Shown piece after piece: positions 1 to 10,491 of a stretch of DNA of 64,000 bases. The stretch's first letter is position 1. Every line of letters begins with the position of its first letter. The stretch covers positions 14,508,001 to 14,572,000 of the forward strand of contig OX637344.1 of the NCBI GenBank assembly GCA_951799405.1, in the 5' to 3' direction. Below the pieces are notes generated by a model. It saw only the letters and a program-made list of their open reading frames with translations. It did no database searches and had not been told where the DNA came from. The translations under genes were made by a program, and so were the position numbers. Source of the stretch: Agapetus fuscipes (taxonomy: Eukaryota > Arthropoda > Insecta > Trichoptera > Glossosomatidae).

Positions 1-1080
1 TGCTTAGGCATAATCAACAACAAAAATCATCAGAAAGGGCGGAAAAACGCATGTACACATTACCAAAAATCAAAGATAAGAATGAAATACAACTTGTTTT
101 TTAAGTGATTAGAAACGGAGTTAAATGGTTTTCTACAACTGCCACAATATTAAAAATTTAATTTCGGTAGCAGCAACTACTGAGGTATTTATGGCGGGCA
201 AACGTCGTAAAGTTTAGTTTTAAAAAAATGTGCTACATTTCTGTGTGGATTTAGCTCCTTTGTAAAAACGACCTCTGTATATCTATAAAAGCAAGAACCA
301 ACAGCTTCAAATTTTTTTTTTAATCTTTATTATACAAATGAAATGCTATTCGTTGGTAAGCGTATCACCCGAGAATGACTGAACTGATTTGCCTTTTTTT
401 TGCTTGTTATTTGAGACAGATTTAAAATGACAAAATATCGCAAAAGATTTTAAAATTTGCTAAAAGATGAACTTTGTTTTTGTATGGGAAATTGGTTTGA
501 AAGATTGAGTTTCAACAAAATAAAAATTAAATTCTGTTTGCTGGTTAAAACATATCACTCGAAAAATAATGAACTCATAGCCTGTTTTTTTTACTTTAAA
601 ATGGTCTTAAGTAATCAGGGACTCGTTAATATAAAAATGTGGAAAAAATATAGAGATTTTTAAATGTGGAACAGCTTTTTTCATGCTTTCTTTTCATTTT
701 CTTACAGCCTTTTCTTTTATAAAAACCACTTCACAAAACGATCACTATCAACTTTTTTAGAACTTGGACAGGATAAAGTCTGTCTGGTCAACACACCACT
801 ACACCAGTAGGTACTATTAGAATACTTGAGTGTTTTCTTTTTCAATCTAAAATGGAACTTAATTGCATTTAAAATAAGACTTGAATTCCGATAAAAAAGA
901 TTTGGAATAATAGATAAATTCGCCAAGAAATCAGAAGGTAAGTAAAAAAAATTACATCGAAATTTCACACCTTTATTTATAAAAAAAAAACATAAATTAA
1001 AAATATTTTGATCTCGTGATTGTAGTATTAAATTTACAACTTCAAGGCTTAAGATTAAACCTGGTAGTTTTAAAAAGTGA
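1..1080. other. A/T-rich stretch, no gene seen
   Basis: Long A and T runs. Only two short reading frames (457-663 plus, 717-968 minus), neither resembling a family I know. I see no repeat shared with the rest of the window. Confidence 0.6.
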
Positions 1081-1770
1081 TGGTGTCATTGGACCATGGA
1101 CTGAGACTGCACACGACAATAAAGTCCTGGATGATGGTGGTGGGATTACAAGATGATAGTGACACCAAGAAAGTAAATAAGTGACAGCATTACACATGAC
1201 ACTGAAGTCCTAGGTGTCAGTGGACCATGGACTGAAACTGCACAAGACAGAGAGTCCTGGAGGATGGCGGTGAGACTAAAAGGTGGTAGTGACACCAAGA
1301 AAGTAAATAAGTGACAGCATTACACATGACGCTGAAGTCCTAGGTGTCAGTGGACCATGGACTGAGGCTGCACAAGACGGCGAGTCCTGGAGGATGGTGG
1401 TGAGACTACAAGGTGATAGTGATACCAAGAAAGTAAATAAGTGACAGCATTACACATGAAGCTGAAGTCCTAGGTGTCAATGGACCATGGACTGAAACTG
1501 CACATGACAGAGAGTCCTGGAGGATGGCGGTGAGACTAAGAGGTGGTAGTGACACCAAGAAAGTAAATAAGTGACAGCATTACACATGACGTTGAAGTCC
1601 TAGGTGTCAGTGGACTATGAACTGAGGCTGCCAAAGACAGAGAGACCTGAAGGATGGCGATGAGACTACAAGGTGATAGTGACACCAAGAAAGTAAATAC
1701 GTGACTATGATGCTGAGTCAGTGGACTGAGGCTGCGCAAAATAGAGAGTCCTGTAAGATGCCTCAGGATG
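1081..1770. repeat. 130-bp tandem repeat (minisatellite), about 5 units
   Basis: The landmark GACACCAAGAAAGTAAATA falls at 1161, 1291, 1421 (one change), 1551 and 1681, an exact 130-bp period. Each unit also holds GAAGTCCTAGGTGTCA and TGGACCATGGACTGA. The first and last units are partial. Units alternate between two variants (GAAACTG with AGGTGGTAGT, and GAGGCTG with AGGTGATAGT), so the higher-order unit is 260 bp. Short open frames here look like by-products. Confidence 0.93.
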
Positions 1771-2363
1771 GAGATAAATAAATAGATGGTTAAACTGACA
1801 GTGGTTTATTGATTTTTTTTTTTTAGGTGGTATATTTTAAATGTCAATATATCTTTGCAACTTAGATTATATAGATGACTTCGTGCTTTTGCTGATCCAT
1901 TGTCGCAGGTTTTTCAGCCACGATGTCCTTTGGATTTCAAGAGGTCCAACAGTGACGAAAAATGGCAGACTTAGCAAGTAAATAATATTCAAACATAATT
2001 TATCTTTTAGGGTAGTTTTTTTTCAGTTTTTATGTCCTTTTTGATTCCCCGAAGTATTTATTGTGGTGCCCAATAAAACTGCCTATGTTTTTATTCCCAT
2101 TTAATCCCGGTACAATTATAATAGGTATAAGAAGTAACATGTCGGTATCATAACTTTATTATTATATTAGTGGGCTACTAGAAATGTGGTCAACGCATGC
2201 TGCAGTGATAGAAAACCTTTTACACTAACTTTTTCACTTCAAATATTTTTTTTAACTCAAGAGTGGTTTTTTAAACTGAATTTTGGAGAAAATAGGGAAA
2301 AACTGAATTTAATAAATTAATTAAATTTCTCGAAAACAGTTGTCTTAGTCAACATTGTCATAG
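1771..2363. other. No gene or known repeat seen
   Basis: A/T-rich sequence with no long reading frame. Nothing in it recurs elsewhere in the window as far as I can see. Confidence 0.5.
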
Positions 2364-2551
2364 TTGGTTCACTATGTCAATGTCACCCCATTTTCAACAA
2401 AAGTTGGCAAGAGTTGAAGAGCTTTTCGTCAACTGAGATTGGATTTTAGGTTGGATATATAAGTGCGAACCTACACGTGTCTGCTCGCGGGAATGCATGT
2501 AATATTAATCTTACATGTTATATATCTTTGCACCTTATAATACAGATTATT
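2364..2551 (+). mobile_element. RTE-B LINE 3' tail, diverged
   Basis: Starts inside the tail at TGGTTCACT..CAATGTCACC and ends at TATATCTTTGCACCTTATAATACAG. The middle (TCAACTGAGATTGG) is scrambled compared with other copies. Confidence 0.75.
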
Positions 2552-2630
2552 TGTACTTAGATTTTAGACAAACATATAGATTGTGGATAGGGCCGCTTTA
2601 AATTTATTTATGCTGATACAACATCTATCA

Positions 2631-2877
2631 ATAATCTATAATCTAAGTTGCAGTTATATATTAACATTTGAGGCTCTCAAATGCATGCCCACAAACAATC
2701 ACGTGTAATTCGCGCTTACAAATCCTGAATGTGTACTTACAAATAAAATCCAAGCCTCAAATGAACATAAGCCCTACAACTTTAGCAAACTTCTCTGACA
2801 CAGGGGCGACATTGGCAAAGTGAACCATTTTTTACAATATGGGTGGTCAGCCTCATACCAACCTATAAGTCAAGGAA
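2631..2877 (-). mobile_element. RTE-B LINE 3' tail, complete 250-bp unit
   Basis: Runs on the minus strand from the CAAGGAA end (2877) to the TATAATCTATAATCTAAG tail (2631). No LINE body follows beyond 2877, so this is a solo copy ending at the common boundary. Confidence 0.88.
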
Positions 2878-3283
2878 ACATGAACATGAACAAACAAAAC
2901 TGTGTAGGTACGTTGCGTTTTTTAACTGAATATTTTTGTTATCAGTGCCTTGTTTCAATCATCCTTTCAACTGCCCTCATTATTCCTGAGAAAGCCAGGA
3001 CATTTATTTTTGTAATAATTCTTGAATGAGGTTCCTGTTTTGGTCACAGGGTGAGGTCCGCTAAGGGAGACCCGAAGAAGCGGCGACCAATTAGACGATC
3101 CTCCTACCGTCTCACGACCCACGCGCGTCCCTCACAGCCCAGCAGACGATCCTGGCTACTGTATCTCACCTCTGTTTGGCTATTTCATCAATAAACAGAC
3201 AGGCCAGCCATCGTAATACTTTATTATGTGAAATCTTAAGCCGAACGCTCAGGGACAAAACTCATTCTGCCCGGAATAGGTAC
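2878..3283. other. Unexplained stretch with G+C-rich island 3040-3180
   Basis: 3040-3180 is clearly richer in G+C than its surroundings and has several CGs. AATAAA lies near 3190. No frame, splice pattern or family is recognised. It could be an old LTR or host sequence. Confidence 0.3.
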
Positions 3284-3345
3284 TTGTTGATCTGTAATGT
3301 TGGCTACTGGGACTAGGATTTTTTAAATTAGAATTTTGCATTCTG
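3284..3345 (+). mobile_element. RTE-B 3' UTR fragment
   Basis: GTTGATCTGTAATGTTGGCTAC..GGGACTAGGATTTTTT matches the sequence just after the RTE-B coding end in the copy at 26245-26939. Confidence 0.6.
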
Positions 3346-3396
3346 TATTTGTTAATTAACAATTTAACAGAACACTGAAAAATACATTTTATATGA

Positions 3397-3584
3397 ATCT
3401 ATAATATATCTATAATCTATAATCTAAGTTGCAAGGATATATTCATTCAAAGCTCTCAGATGTATGCCCACAAACAAACACGTGTAGTTCGCGCTTACAA
3501 ATGCTGATTGTGTACTTACAAATAAAATCCAAACCTCAAATGAACATAAGCCCTGCAACTCTTGCCGACATTCCCTGAAACAGG
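3397..3584 (-). mobile_element. RTE-B LINE 3' tail, truncated
   Basis: Tail repeats (CTATAATCTATAATCTAAG) through to CCCTGAAACAGG, then an abrupt change to unrelated sequence. Confidence 0.85.
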
Positions 3585-3711
3585 AATGAATCCTTATTGT
3601 TAATTTACCTAGGCAACTTAGATAATAGATTATGCGTCGCCACGCACGCAAAACTGCATAAGTTGAATAAATGCATGGATTTAACACATTATTGTGTGTA
3701 ACGTCATATAA

Positions 3712-4026
3712 TTACGAGTATTTTTGATTTAAAAAATGTATGTTGTGTATGTTCCTTGACTTTTGTAGGTAGGGTATGTTCCTTGACCTTGTATAGGTTG
3801 GTATGTGGCTCACCACCCATGCAAATGGTTCACTTTTCCAATGTATCCCCTGTTTCAGGGAAGGTCAGCAAGAGTAGCAGGGTGTATGTTAATTTTTTGG
3901 ATTTTTATGTTGTAGGTTTCACATGCGGCATGTTTAAGCGTGAACTCATACGTATCTGCTTGTGAAAATGCATATAATGTGAATGCTTAATACTATTAAT
4001 AACATATCTTTGCAAATTAGGTTAGA
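3712..4026 (+). mobile_element. RTE-B 3' UTR and tail
   Basis: Includes some 3' UTR upstream of the TTCCTTGAC boundary. That boundary is duplicated in tandem (GTATGTTCCTTGAC at 3748 and 3776). Ends at TTTGCAAATTAGGTTAG. Confidence 0.8.
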
Positions 4027-4480
4027 TCTGACTCCCAGTTTTTCTTTACAATCGTATCACATTCGTGTTAGTCAGAATCACATCGTACAGAATAGGATCT
4101 TCTGGACGTTTCTATGATACCCATATCTCAAAAGTATAAAATCTCCACTTCAAAGGGCAGCGGCACTGTTTCGTTCAGCGGGAATAGAACCCAGTAAAGT
4201 CGGTGCTGGTCTAACAAATTATCATCTTTACCTCTCGGCCGTGAAAGACCGGTGCCTGTTTGATCAGTGGAAGTCAGGTAGCGTGAGTCTGACTACCCAT
4301 TTAACAGTTTAGGTACAGTACAAACACAGTCGTATGCATCGGTAAGAAGATCACCCATGGACTAAAAAAAATATGTTTTAAAATTGTTCACATTGCCACC
4401 TTAAATGTAAAACTTAATAAAAACTGATTAGATAGATTGTGGATAAAACATTAAATTGAGTGTAACTTCTCATTAGAAGT
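4027..4480. other. No gene seen
   Basis: Mostly unique-looking sequence. 4196-4310 is moderately G+C-rich without an open frame. No repeat recognised. Confidence 0.4.
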
Positions 4481-4900
4481 CTATAATCTATAATCTAAGT
4501 TGCAGAGATATATTACCATTTCAGGCTCTCAAATGCATGCCCACAAACAAACACGTGTAGTTCGCGCTTACAAATGCTGAATGTGTATCTACCTACAAAT
4601 AAAATCCCAACCTCAAATGAACATCAGCTCTACGACTTTTGCCGACCTTCCCTGACACAGGGCTGACATTGGCAAAGTGAACCATTTTTTACAGTATGGG
4701 TGGTCAGCCTCATACCGACCTATAAGTCAAGGAATACTAATAATAAATAACATTTAAGTATGTAAAAATCTTAAAAAGAAATCTATACAAAAAAGTCAGT
4801 AGTTTCCTATAAAAAAAAGTACCTAACATAAATGAATAAGCCAACATTACAAATCAACATTGCAGATTAGCCGCCACTTCCTCCTGTCCTTACATAGGTA
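4481..4900 (-). mobile_element. RTE-B LINE 3' end with remnant of coding end
   Basis: Minus strand. 4735-4900 is the 3' UTR and last codons (GCCGCCACTTCCTCCTGTCC is the reverse of the KEVCKDRKKW region). 4481-4734 is the tail. Confidence 0.82.
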
Positions 4901-4983
4901 CTTATTTAAGTAGGTACACTAATTATAAGGCAGTGCTCATAAAAAAAACTTCTAAACTACAGAAATTTCACACTTTTTAGTGT

Positions 4984-5070
4984 TGACTAGCAGACCAAAC
5001 CGCGCTCTCGCACGGTTGGCTGCTAGGCCCTACGGGCAGTTTAAGCTCCGGCTTCGCCAGCACACTTTAC
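4984..5070. repeat. Hairpin repeat beginning CTAGCAGACC
   Basis: 4987-5026 folds on itself: CTAGCAG pairs with CTGCTAG, CCAA with TTGG, CCG with CGG around a TCTC loop. A related hairpin lies at 6799-6860. It recalls a Helitron 3' terminus (hairpin then CTAG), but the flanking base is not T, so the class is open. Confidence 0.5.
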
Positions 5071-5699
5071 CCTTGCTTTGATTTTTAAAAGATACATGAG
5101 AACTGACCAACAATAACAACAAAAAGTGGACAATTTTATGGTAGAATCCCAGGCCTGATCGTGCTACTTCCTATTGTTGTGCAGGTGCTGAAGTCTTTAT
5201 CCTGTTTTTTATTTCTGCTCTTTAATTTTCTGGTGATGGTTTATAATGATGCTCGACCCGTTCATTATCATTTAAGTGTATAACTTGTCTTTTTCTGCCC
5301 TTTTTTCGTTTTGCTGGTAATAGTATCTTAAGCGTACCTGTGTTGCTAGCAATTGTCTTATAGTGGCATGAAACATGACTGCGTTTGCTATACGGCATTG
5401 TTTTGTTGGTACTGGTGCTTTTGTTTTTAGATTGTTCCAGCTGCTCTTATTGTCATGAAATGCCTTCAAACTGCTCGTCCTGCTCTGAATTATCTTTTGA
5501 CATCTTAAAACTGCTTGTGATACTTTTTACGATATTTTAGTGTCTGATACTGCTTGGTACCTGAAGATACCTCAAAATGCCTAAACTCACAATCTACAAA
5601 AAATCTAAGTATGGGAAAACGTTCGACCCATCGACAGAACTCTAAGAAAAAAATGACTTTTGAAAATTAAAAAAAAATAAACTTTTTAACTTTTTTTAT
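5071..5699. other. No gene seen; loose CTGCT-rich sequence
   Basis: ACTGCT/CTGCTC words recur irregularly from 5220 to 5560 without a fixed period. No credible coding frame. Confidence 0.35.
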
Positions 5700-6798
5700 T
5701 TTTATATATAAGACACTTTGTATGAAATTTTACTTTTTAAATATTTTTTCAAAGAAATTTGCCGTAAAAAAAAAGTTTCTTCCAACATTTATGGGGTTTA
5801 CTAAAATGCATTGAAAATTCGAGTTTGAGGCCTAGACATTCAAAATGGCCGCCTGCAGAGCAATGTATTTTTTTAGTTGGTATCGCAGGTATGCAAAATA
5901 TATACTTGGCGGAATTGTCCTATTACATATCATTACATTTCGCTAAATTATAATTGTTTGTGTAGCATCAAATCAGTTGATTTTTTTACTTATAAATTTG
6001 ACTTTTTTGTGAAAATCAGGTTTTTCAAAATTTTGTTTGGAAAAAATTGTCATTGAAAAAAGTTTTCTTTCAAAAAATGTTGACATAAGCAAAACCAAAT
6101 TGATCATTGAGGAAAAACCTTCAGACTTGTAAAATGAACGCCAGGAGAATGTTAAATATTGAAGAAACCAAAAAAAATGTATGGCAGCTACTCTTAATCC
6201 TTCATGTATTTCGTTGTTCTTTTAAAAATATTTAAGTTTGTTTATGTTTAGATAGCATGCCTAATTTCAATGTTTCAACTTTATGCATGCGCCCGTTGTG
6301 CCACCTGAAAGTTATTATTTTTTATTTTTTTCTATGTAGGTATTTACAAATTTAGTTTGAAGAATTTACTTTTTGCGAAAAAAATTCTTCGAAAAGTTGT
6401 TAAAATTACTGAGAGGCATGACCGTTTCGATTATCAAGTCTGTAAATTCAAAATGGCCGCCAGCGGCAAGATTTCAATTTTCAGTCTGTATGGCAGGTAT
6501 GCGAAATATGCACGTGACCTCATCCGGACCCTGACAGTTGTTTAGCCACTAACACTTTATGGGGGTGTGCAAAATTTCAGCATCGTGCTGCGAACGGTCT
6601 GGGCGCCTATAATGGTACAAATATACAAACAAACACACAAACAAACAAACAAACAAACAAACAAACAAACAAACAAACACCAAAAATTCTGGAATTGAGC
6701 GTTAGTTCAGTTTATCAAGAGGAACACTTTTTAGAAAAACATTTTTGCAAATTCGAAAAAAACAGACGCAAATACCCCTTCCTTTTTTATATATAAGA
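5700..6798 (+). repeat. Long interspersed repeat D, copy 1
   Basis: About 1.1 kb, nearly the same as 12570-13639. Two internal modules are related to each other: each has a TTCAAAATGGCCGCC block followed by GCAGGTATGC.AAATAT (5840-5900 and 6450-6510). Then come the G+C-rich word GCGAACGGTCTGGGCGCC, an (AAAC)n run at about 6625-6678, and an end in TTTTTTATATATAAGA. The same TATATATAAGA opens the copy at 5703. No open frame long enough to matter; strand is arbitrary. Confidence 0.85.
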
Positions 6799-6860
6799 CT
6801 AGCAGACCAATCCGCGCTCTCGCGCGGAAGGCTGCTAGCTGCCTATGGCTTCGCCATAAT
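6799..6860. repeat. Hairpin repeat beginning CTAGCAGACC, copy 2
   Basis: Inner stem CCGCGC-TCTC-GCGCGG and outer CTAGCAG/CTGCTAG. It follows directly on the end of repeat D. Confidence 0.5.
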
Positions 6861-7141
6861 TGTTTGCCCATATATACTTTATTTCATTGAATGCTTTAAG
6901 ATATAATTTAATGAATTTTGTGATAAAAAGGTGATTGAATTCTTTTCATGTTCCGAATATCTTGAATCTACGAAAGACAAATTGTTTAATATGTACGGTA
7001 TGCATAGAAGTACATCGCATTCACATTCTTTTCAGTTTCTGAATAAATGCAATGTCAGAATAATGTAATACATCAGTTGGTTCATGTTACTCATAAAGAA
7101 AAGTTAGGATAATAATAATATTCAATATAACAATATTTTTA
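6861..7141. other. No feature seen
   Basis: A/T-rich, no frame and no recognised repeat. Confidence 0.4.
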
Positions 7142-7372
7142 GTGCCGTTTTGTGAGTTCACCGCAAGGGCACTGCAGAGCCATAGCCCCTCCTGAACAGA
7201 CATGTCTTTAATATTGATTTAAAAACATTTGCACTCTCCACAGCTGTCAGCTCGTGTGGTAAAACATTAAAAAGCAGAGGGCCGGCAATACAAAAGGCAC
7301 GATGCAAATAATTGGCCGTGTTGCTCCTGCGGGGAGCCCTGAGTCTATTCACAGCAGTGCTATTTCAGACTC
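7142..7372 (-). pseudogene. LINE reverse transcriptase C-terminal fragment
   Basis: The minus-strand frame contains FCIAGPLLFNVLPHEL and, about 20 residues on, FKSILKTCLF. This is the usual 'GP.LWN.LP..L ... FK..LKT.LF' ending of L2/CR1/Jockey-type LINE polymerases. Only about 65 residues remain and there is no catalytic domain. An RTE-B fragment abuts it. Confidence 0.65.
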
Positions 7373-7412
7373 ATTCCTTGACTTATAGGTTGGTATGAGG
7401 CTAACCAATGAC
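7373..7412 (+). mobile_element. RTE-B tail, first 40 bp only
   Basis: TTCCTTGACTTATAGGTTGG then TATGAGGCT, then breaks off. The element's 5' boundary is kept and its 3' part is lost. Confidence 0.7.
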
Positions 7413-7705
7413 CATCCATATTGTAAGAATGGTTAAAGGATTAGAAGAAAATATTCATTCTGAAGTGTATTTGCCTATACCCTACACACGTGCCTGTAAG
7501 GAGTGCCACCCGAGATATGCAATTACAATAAAAAATGGCTTCATTAACAACGAACTATTTACTTTTATGCACGCCAAGGGCATAGAGGTTCATGTTTTGT
7601 CGTGCCATTGCTTTTACTTCACGGGAAGATGTAACGCCACTTGAGAAAATATATAACTTTGTATGAGCGTCTATGTGCTGTGGGTCCTTCTGACACATAC
7701 ATACA

Positions 7706-8006
7706 GGATGAGCATGAGCAATGCCCTGAGCTCGGGTTCGAATCCCACCCAGAGTGTCATAAATGATTCCCCGTTTCGGTTTTTTTTTTCTAACGCCAAA
7801 ATCAATTACCGGCAAGGTTTACCTACTCACTCTTCACAAGAAATGTGTACCACCCTCTTCGGGAACTGGGAAACCCCTACTTCAACTGAAGTGATTGCAT
7901 AAGGCTTGCCCCTTTACCTGTAAAAATAAATAGGTTCGACTCACCACATGCGAAACCCTTCGGGGATGACGCGGCAAGATGTTGCACTGTATTGGGAGTT
8001 ATGTTA
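7706..8006 (+). mobile_element. S2 SINE, head decayed
   Basis: The B box GGTTCGAATCCCACC is intact; the A-box half is degraded. The body has CCGTTTCGG, CGGCAAGGTTTAC and TTACCTGTAAAAATAAATAG, then the tail GATGTTGCACTGTATTGG. Confidence 0.8.
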
Positions 8007-8010
8007 CATA

Positions 8011-8473
8011 TATACTCACGAATGCTCTTTGCTGGGTTGGAAAATTCATTGCCTTAACCAAAGACCGGTCACAAAAAGGTCCATCCAGCCGTACAGCAAT
8101 TGGGTCTTGCATGAGAATTCGCACTCTGTAGTGACGACCAAGCTTGCAAAAGTCCGGTCTATGGCACAGTTAGTAGAATGCATGCATTCAAGGTTTGCTT
8201 TGCAGCAAGGGTTTGATCTCCACCGTGGGTGCCAGAAAGGATTTCCCGTTTCGGTGTTTATTTAAACCCCAAAATAAACACCGGCAAGGAGTACTCAGCC
8301 TTCACAATAAATATGAACCGCCCCCCGTGGGAGCTGGGAAACCACATCTTCAACCGAAGTGATTGGCGTGAGGCTGACCCGATAAATAGGTCCCAAATCG
8401 CCACATGCGACCCCTTCGAGGAAAACACAGGTAAAAAGTTACACTTTATGTGTATTTAAGTCGCTTCGCGTTG
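8011..8473 (+). mobile_element. S1-S2 composite SINE, 5' truncated
   Basis: S1 body from CTTTGCTGGGTTGG to the ACGACCAAGCTTGCAAAAG junction (about 8145), then S2 with a degenerate A box (GGTCTATGGCACAGTTAG) to the CGCTTCGCGTTGTG tail. It lies in tandem behind another S2. Confidence 0.8.
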
Positions 8474-8540
8474 TGATGTTAACAATTCAGTAGGTACCCA
8501 TTATCTGACAATGCATATTCTAATAATAAAAATAATAATT

Positions 8541-8777
8541 TTATAAGTTGCATAGATAAATTACATTTAAAATTCATATTAAATGCATTCCCATAAGCAG
8601 CCACGTATAAGTTCACGCTTACTTATACCGCATGTGGATTTACAACATAAAATCCAATGTCAAATGGACATAAGCAAACTCTTGCTGACCTTCCCTGGAA
8701 CAGGGGTGACATTGGCAAAGTGTTTTTTTTTTTACAATATTGGTGGTCAGCTTCCTACCAACCTATAAGTCAAGGAA
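8541..8777 (-). mobile_element. RTE-B LINE 3' tail, solo unit
   Basis: CAAGGAA boundary at 8777; tail at TATAAGTTGCATAG. A T-run expansion sits at 8722-8733. Confidence 0.87.
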
Positions 8778-8929
8778 GTGTCAGATTCTGAATAAGAGAA
8801 CATTATAATAAAAGCAGTTTATTACTTAGCTAAGCCTAATTCTTTGGAGTTCCTTTTTTTTAGTTTGTAATTGAAATAAAATCTTACAAAGAAAAAAATA
8901 TTAAGATTTATTTTTATTACATTTCTATC

Positions 8930-8996
8930 AATCAGTGTTATGGCTGAGGGAGCCAAGAGGCTGATCTTTCTAGCGTATTTGAAATAGAATAACGTT
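8930..8996 (+). mobile_element. SINE3 left arm, A-box half
   Basis: GTTATGGCTGAGGGAGCCAAG reads as a tRNA-like A box. It is the reverse complement of 9860-9925. A composite SINE interrupts it at 8997 and it resumes at 9489. Confidence 0.8.
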
Positions 8997-9488
8997 GACC
9001 GGTTCGTAGCTCAGTGGTAACACTGCGGACTCTGAATGGGAAGGTTGTGGGTTCGATTCCCGGCGGAGCACAAAAAATATACCATTTATATTTTCAAATT
9101 TGCTCTTCGCCGGGTTGAAAAATTCATAAAACCTTTACCAATGACCGGTCACCAAAGGTCCATCCAGCCTTACAGCAACTGGGTCTTGCTTGAGAATTGG
9201 CGCTTTGTAGCGACGACGATCAAGCTCGTAAAAAGGTCGATAGCTTAATTGGTAGAATGCTTGCATTCCATGCCGAGAGCATGGGTTCGATCTCAAAGGT
9301 TTACTCAGCCTTCACAAAGAAATGAGAACCAGCCCCCCCGGGAGCTGGGAAACCCCCACTTCAACTTAAAGTGGTTGGTGCGAGGCCGCCCCCCTTACCA
9401 GTAAAAATAAATAGGTCCCGAAGCGCCACATTCGACCCCTTCGGGGATAACGCAGGCAAAAAGTTACACTATATGTGTAGCTTAGTTG
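8997..9488 (+). mobile_element. S1-S2 composite SINE
   Basis: S1 (8997-9235) has a tRNA-like head (CGTAGCTCAGTGG, GGTTCGATTCCCGG), AAAATATACCATTTATATTT, CCATCCAGCCTTACAGCAAC and ACGATCAAGCTCGTAAAAAG. It runs straight into S2 (GGTCGATAGCTTAATTGG) with its tail AGCTTAGTTGCGTTT. S2 lacks the segment between the B box and GGTTTACTCAGCC. It is inserted inside SINE3, with CGTT on both sides. Confidence 0.88.
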
Positions 9489-9925
9489 CGTTTGGTTCGA
9501 TCCCCGCTTGGGTCACTTGACTTTAACTTTGACCTTGGTTCAACAGATGTTATTGGGTAATTAATAATTAATAATTTATTAATAGAAACAATAATGAATT
9601 ATTAATTAATGATATTAATACCTGTTTCTGGCCAGATAGAATAGGTTAGTGAATTGCATTCCTCTTCACAAATATATTTAAAAAAAAAAAAAGATTTGTG
9701 AAGAGGAATGCAATTCACCAACCTATTCTGCCTGATCAGAAACGGGTATTAATATCATCAATTAGTAATTCATTGTTGTTATTGTAATAACCCTATAACA
9801 TCTGTTGAACCAGGGTCAAAGTTATGGTCAAATGACCCAAGCGGGGATCGAACCAATGTTGTTCTATTCCAAACACGCTAGAAAGATCAGCCCACTTGGC
9901 CCCCTTAGCCATAACACCGACTGAG
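9489..9925. mobile_element. SINE3 palindromic dimer (rest of left arm plus right arm)
   Basis: TGGTTCGATCCCCGC at 9492 pairs with GCGGGGATCGAACCA at 9841-9855. The two arms mirror each other down to a spacer of about 20 bp near 9672-9691. The right arm (9692-9925, minus strand) is a whole SINE3: A box TGGCTAAGGGGG, B box GGTTCGATCCCC, and a body ending GAATGCAATTCCTC-like. Confidence 0.88.
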
Positions 9926-10160
9926 CAAAGATATATTAAGATTTAAAGCTCATATCACATGCATGCCCACAAACAAACACGTGTACATCGCGTTTACAAA
10001 TGCTGAATGTATACTTACAAATAAAATCCAACCATCAAATGAACATAAATAAACCATAAACTTTTGCCGACCTTCCCTGACACAGGGGTGACATTGGCAA
10101 AGTGAACCATTTTTAACAGTATGGGTGGTCAGCCTCATATCAACCTATAAGTCAAGGAAT
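9926..10160 (-). mobile_element. RTE-B LINE 3' tail, solo unit
   Basis: Complete to the CAAGGAAT boundary. The tail begins at GCAAAGATATATT, directly against SINE3. Confidence 0.88.
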
Positions 10161-10255
10161 GCCTTGCCTGTAAAAATAAATATATTCCAGCTTCTGCGGA
10201 GACAACGCGGTAAGAATTTGCATTATATTTGCAGCTCTGTTGCGGTTTTTTTAAT
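10161..10255 (+). mobile_element. S2 SINE tail
   Basis: GCCTGTAAAAATAAATATATTCC, then GACAACGCGGTAAGAA and GCAGCTCTGTTGCG. Confidence 0.7.
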
Positions 10256-10340
10256 GAAAAGACATGTTTCCAGTATGTGGCCTGTACAGTGTACATCCTA
10301 AATGGCTGCCAGCGCCAGTGAGGCGATTTATATATTTTTT

Positions 10341-10470
10341 TAAACTCAAGTAGGCGTAAGTTCCCCTTACCTGTTAAAATAAATATGTTCCATACGGCAC
10401 ATGCGCAATCCCTTCGCAACCACGCGGTAGGATGTTGCATTATATGTGCAGTTTAGTAGCGTTTTTTAAA
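10341..10470 (+). mobile_element. S2 SINE tail, second copy
   Basis: CCCCTTACCTGTTAAAATAAA, CATGCGCAATCCCTTCGC, GTAGGATGTTGCATTATATG. It follows the previous tail by about 90 bp. Confidence 0.72.
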
Positions 10471-10491
10471 AGTTTGGTAACAGTGATCAAA

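Noticed and set aside
4984..5027. Confirmed Helitron 3' terminus
   Set aside because: The flanking base is not T and no matching 5' end is visible. Kept only as a hairpin repeat.
6357..6545. Small conserved protein shared with 13176-13406
   Set aside because: The similarity is at DNA level across the whole of repeat D, not confined to the frame, and the ends lack coding character.
8997..9070. tRNA gene, as also suggested by every S1, S2 and SINE3 head
   Set aside because: The A and B boxes are good, but the acceptor and anticodon stems do not pair properly and each head continues into a SINE body. They are SINE promoters, not tRNA genes.
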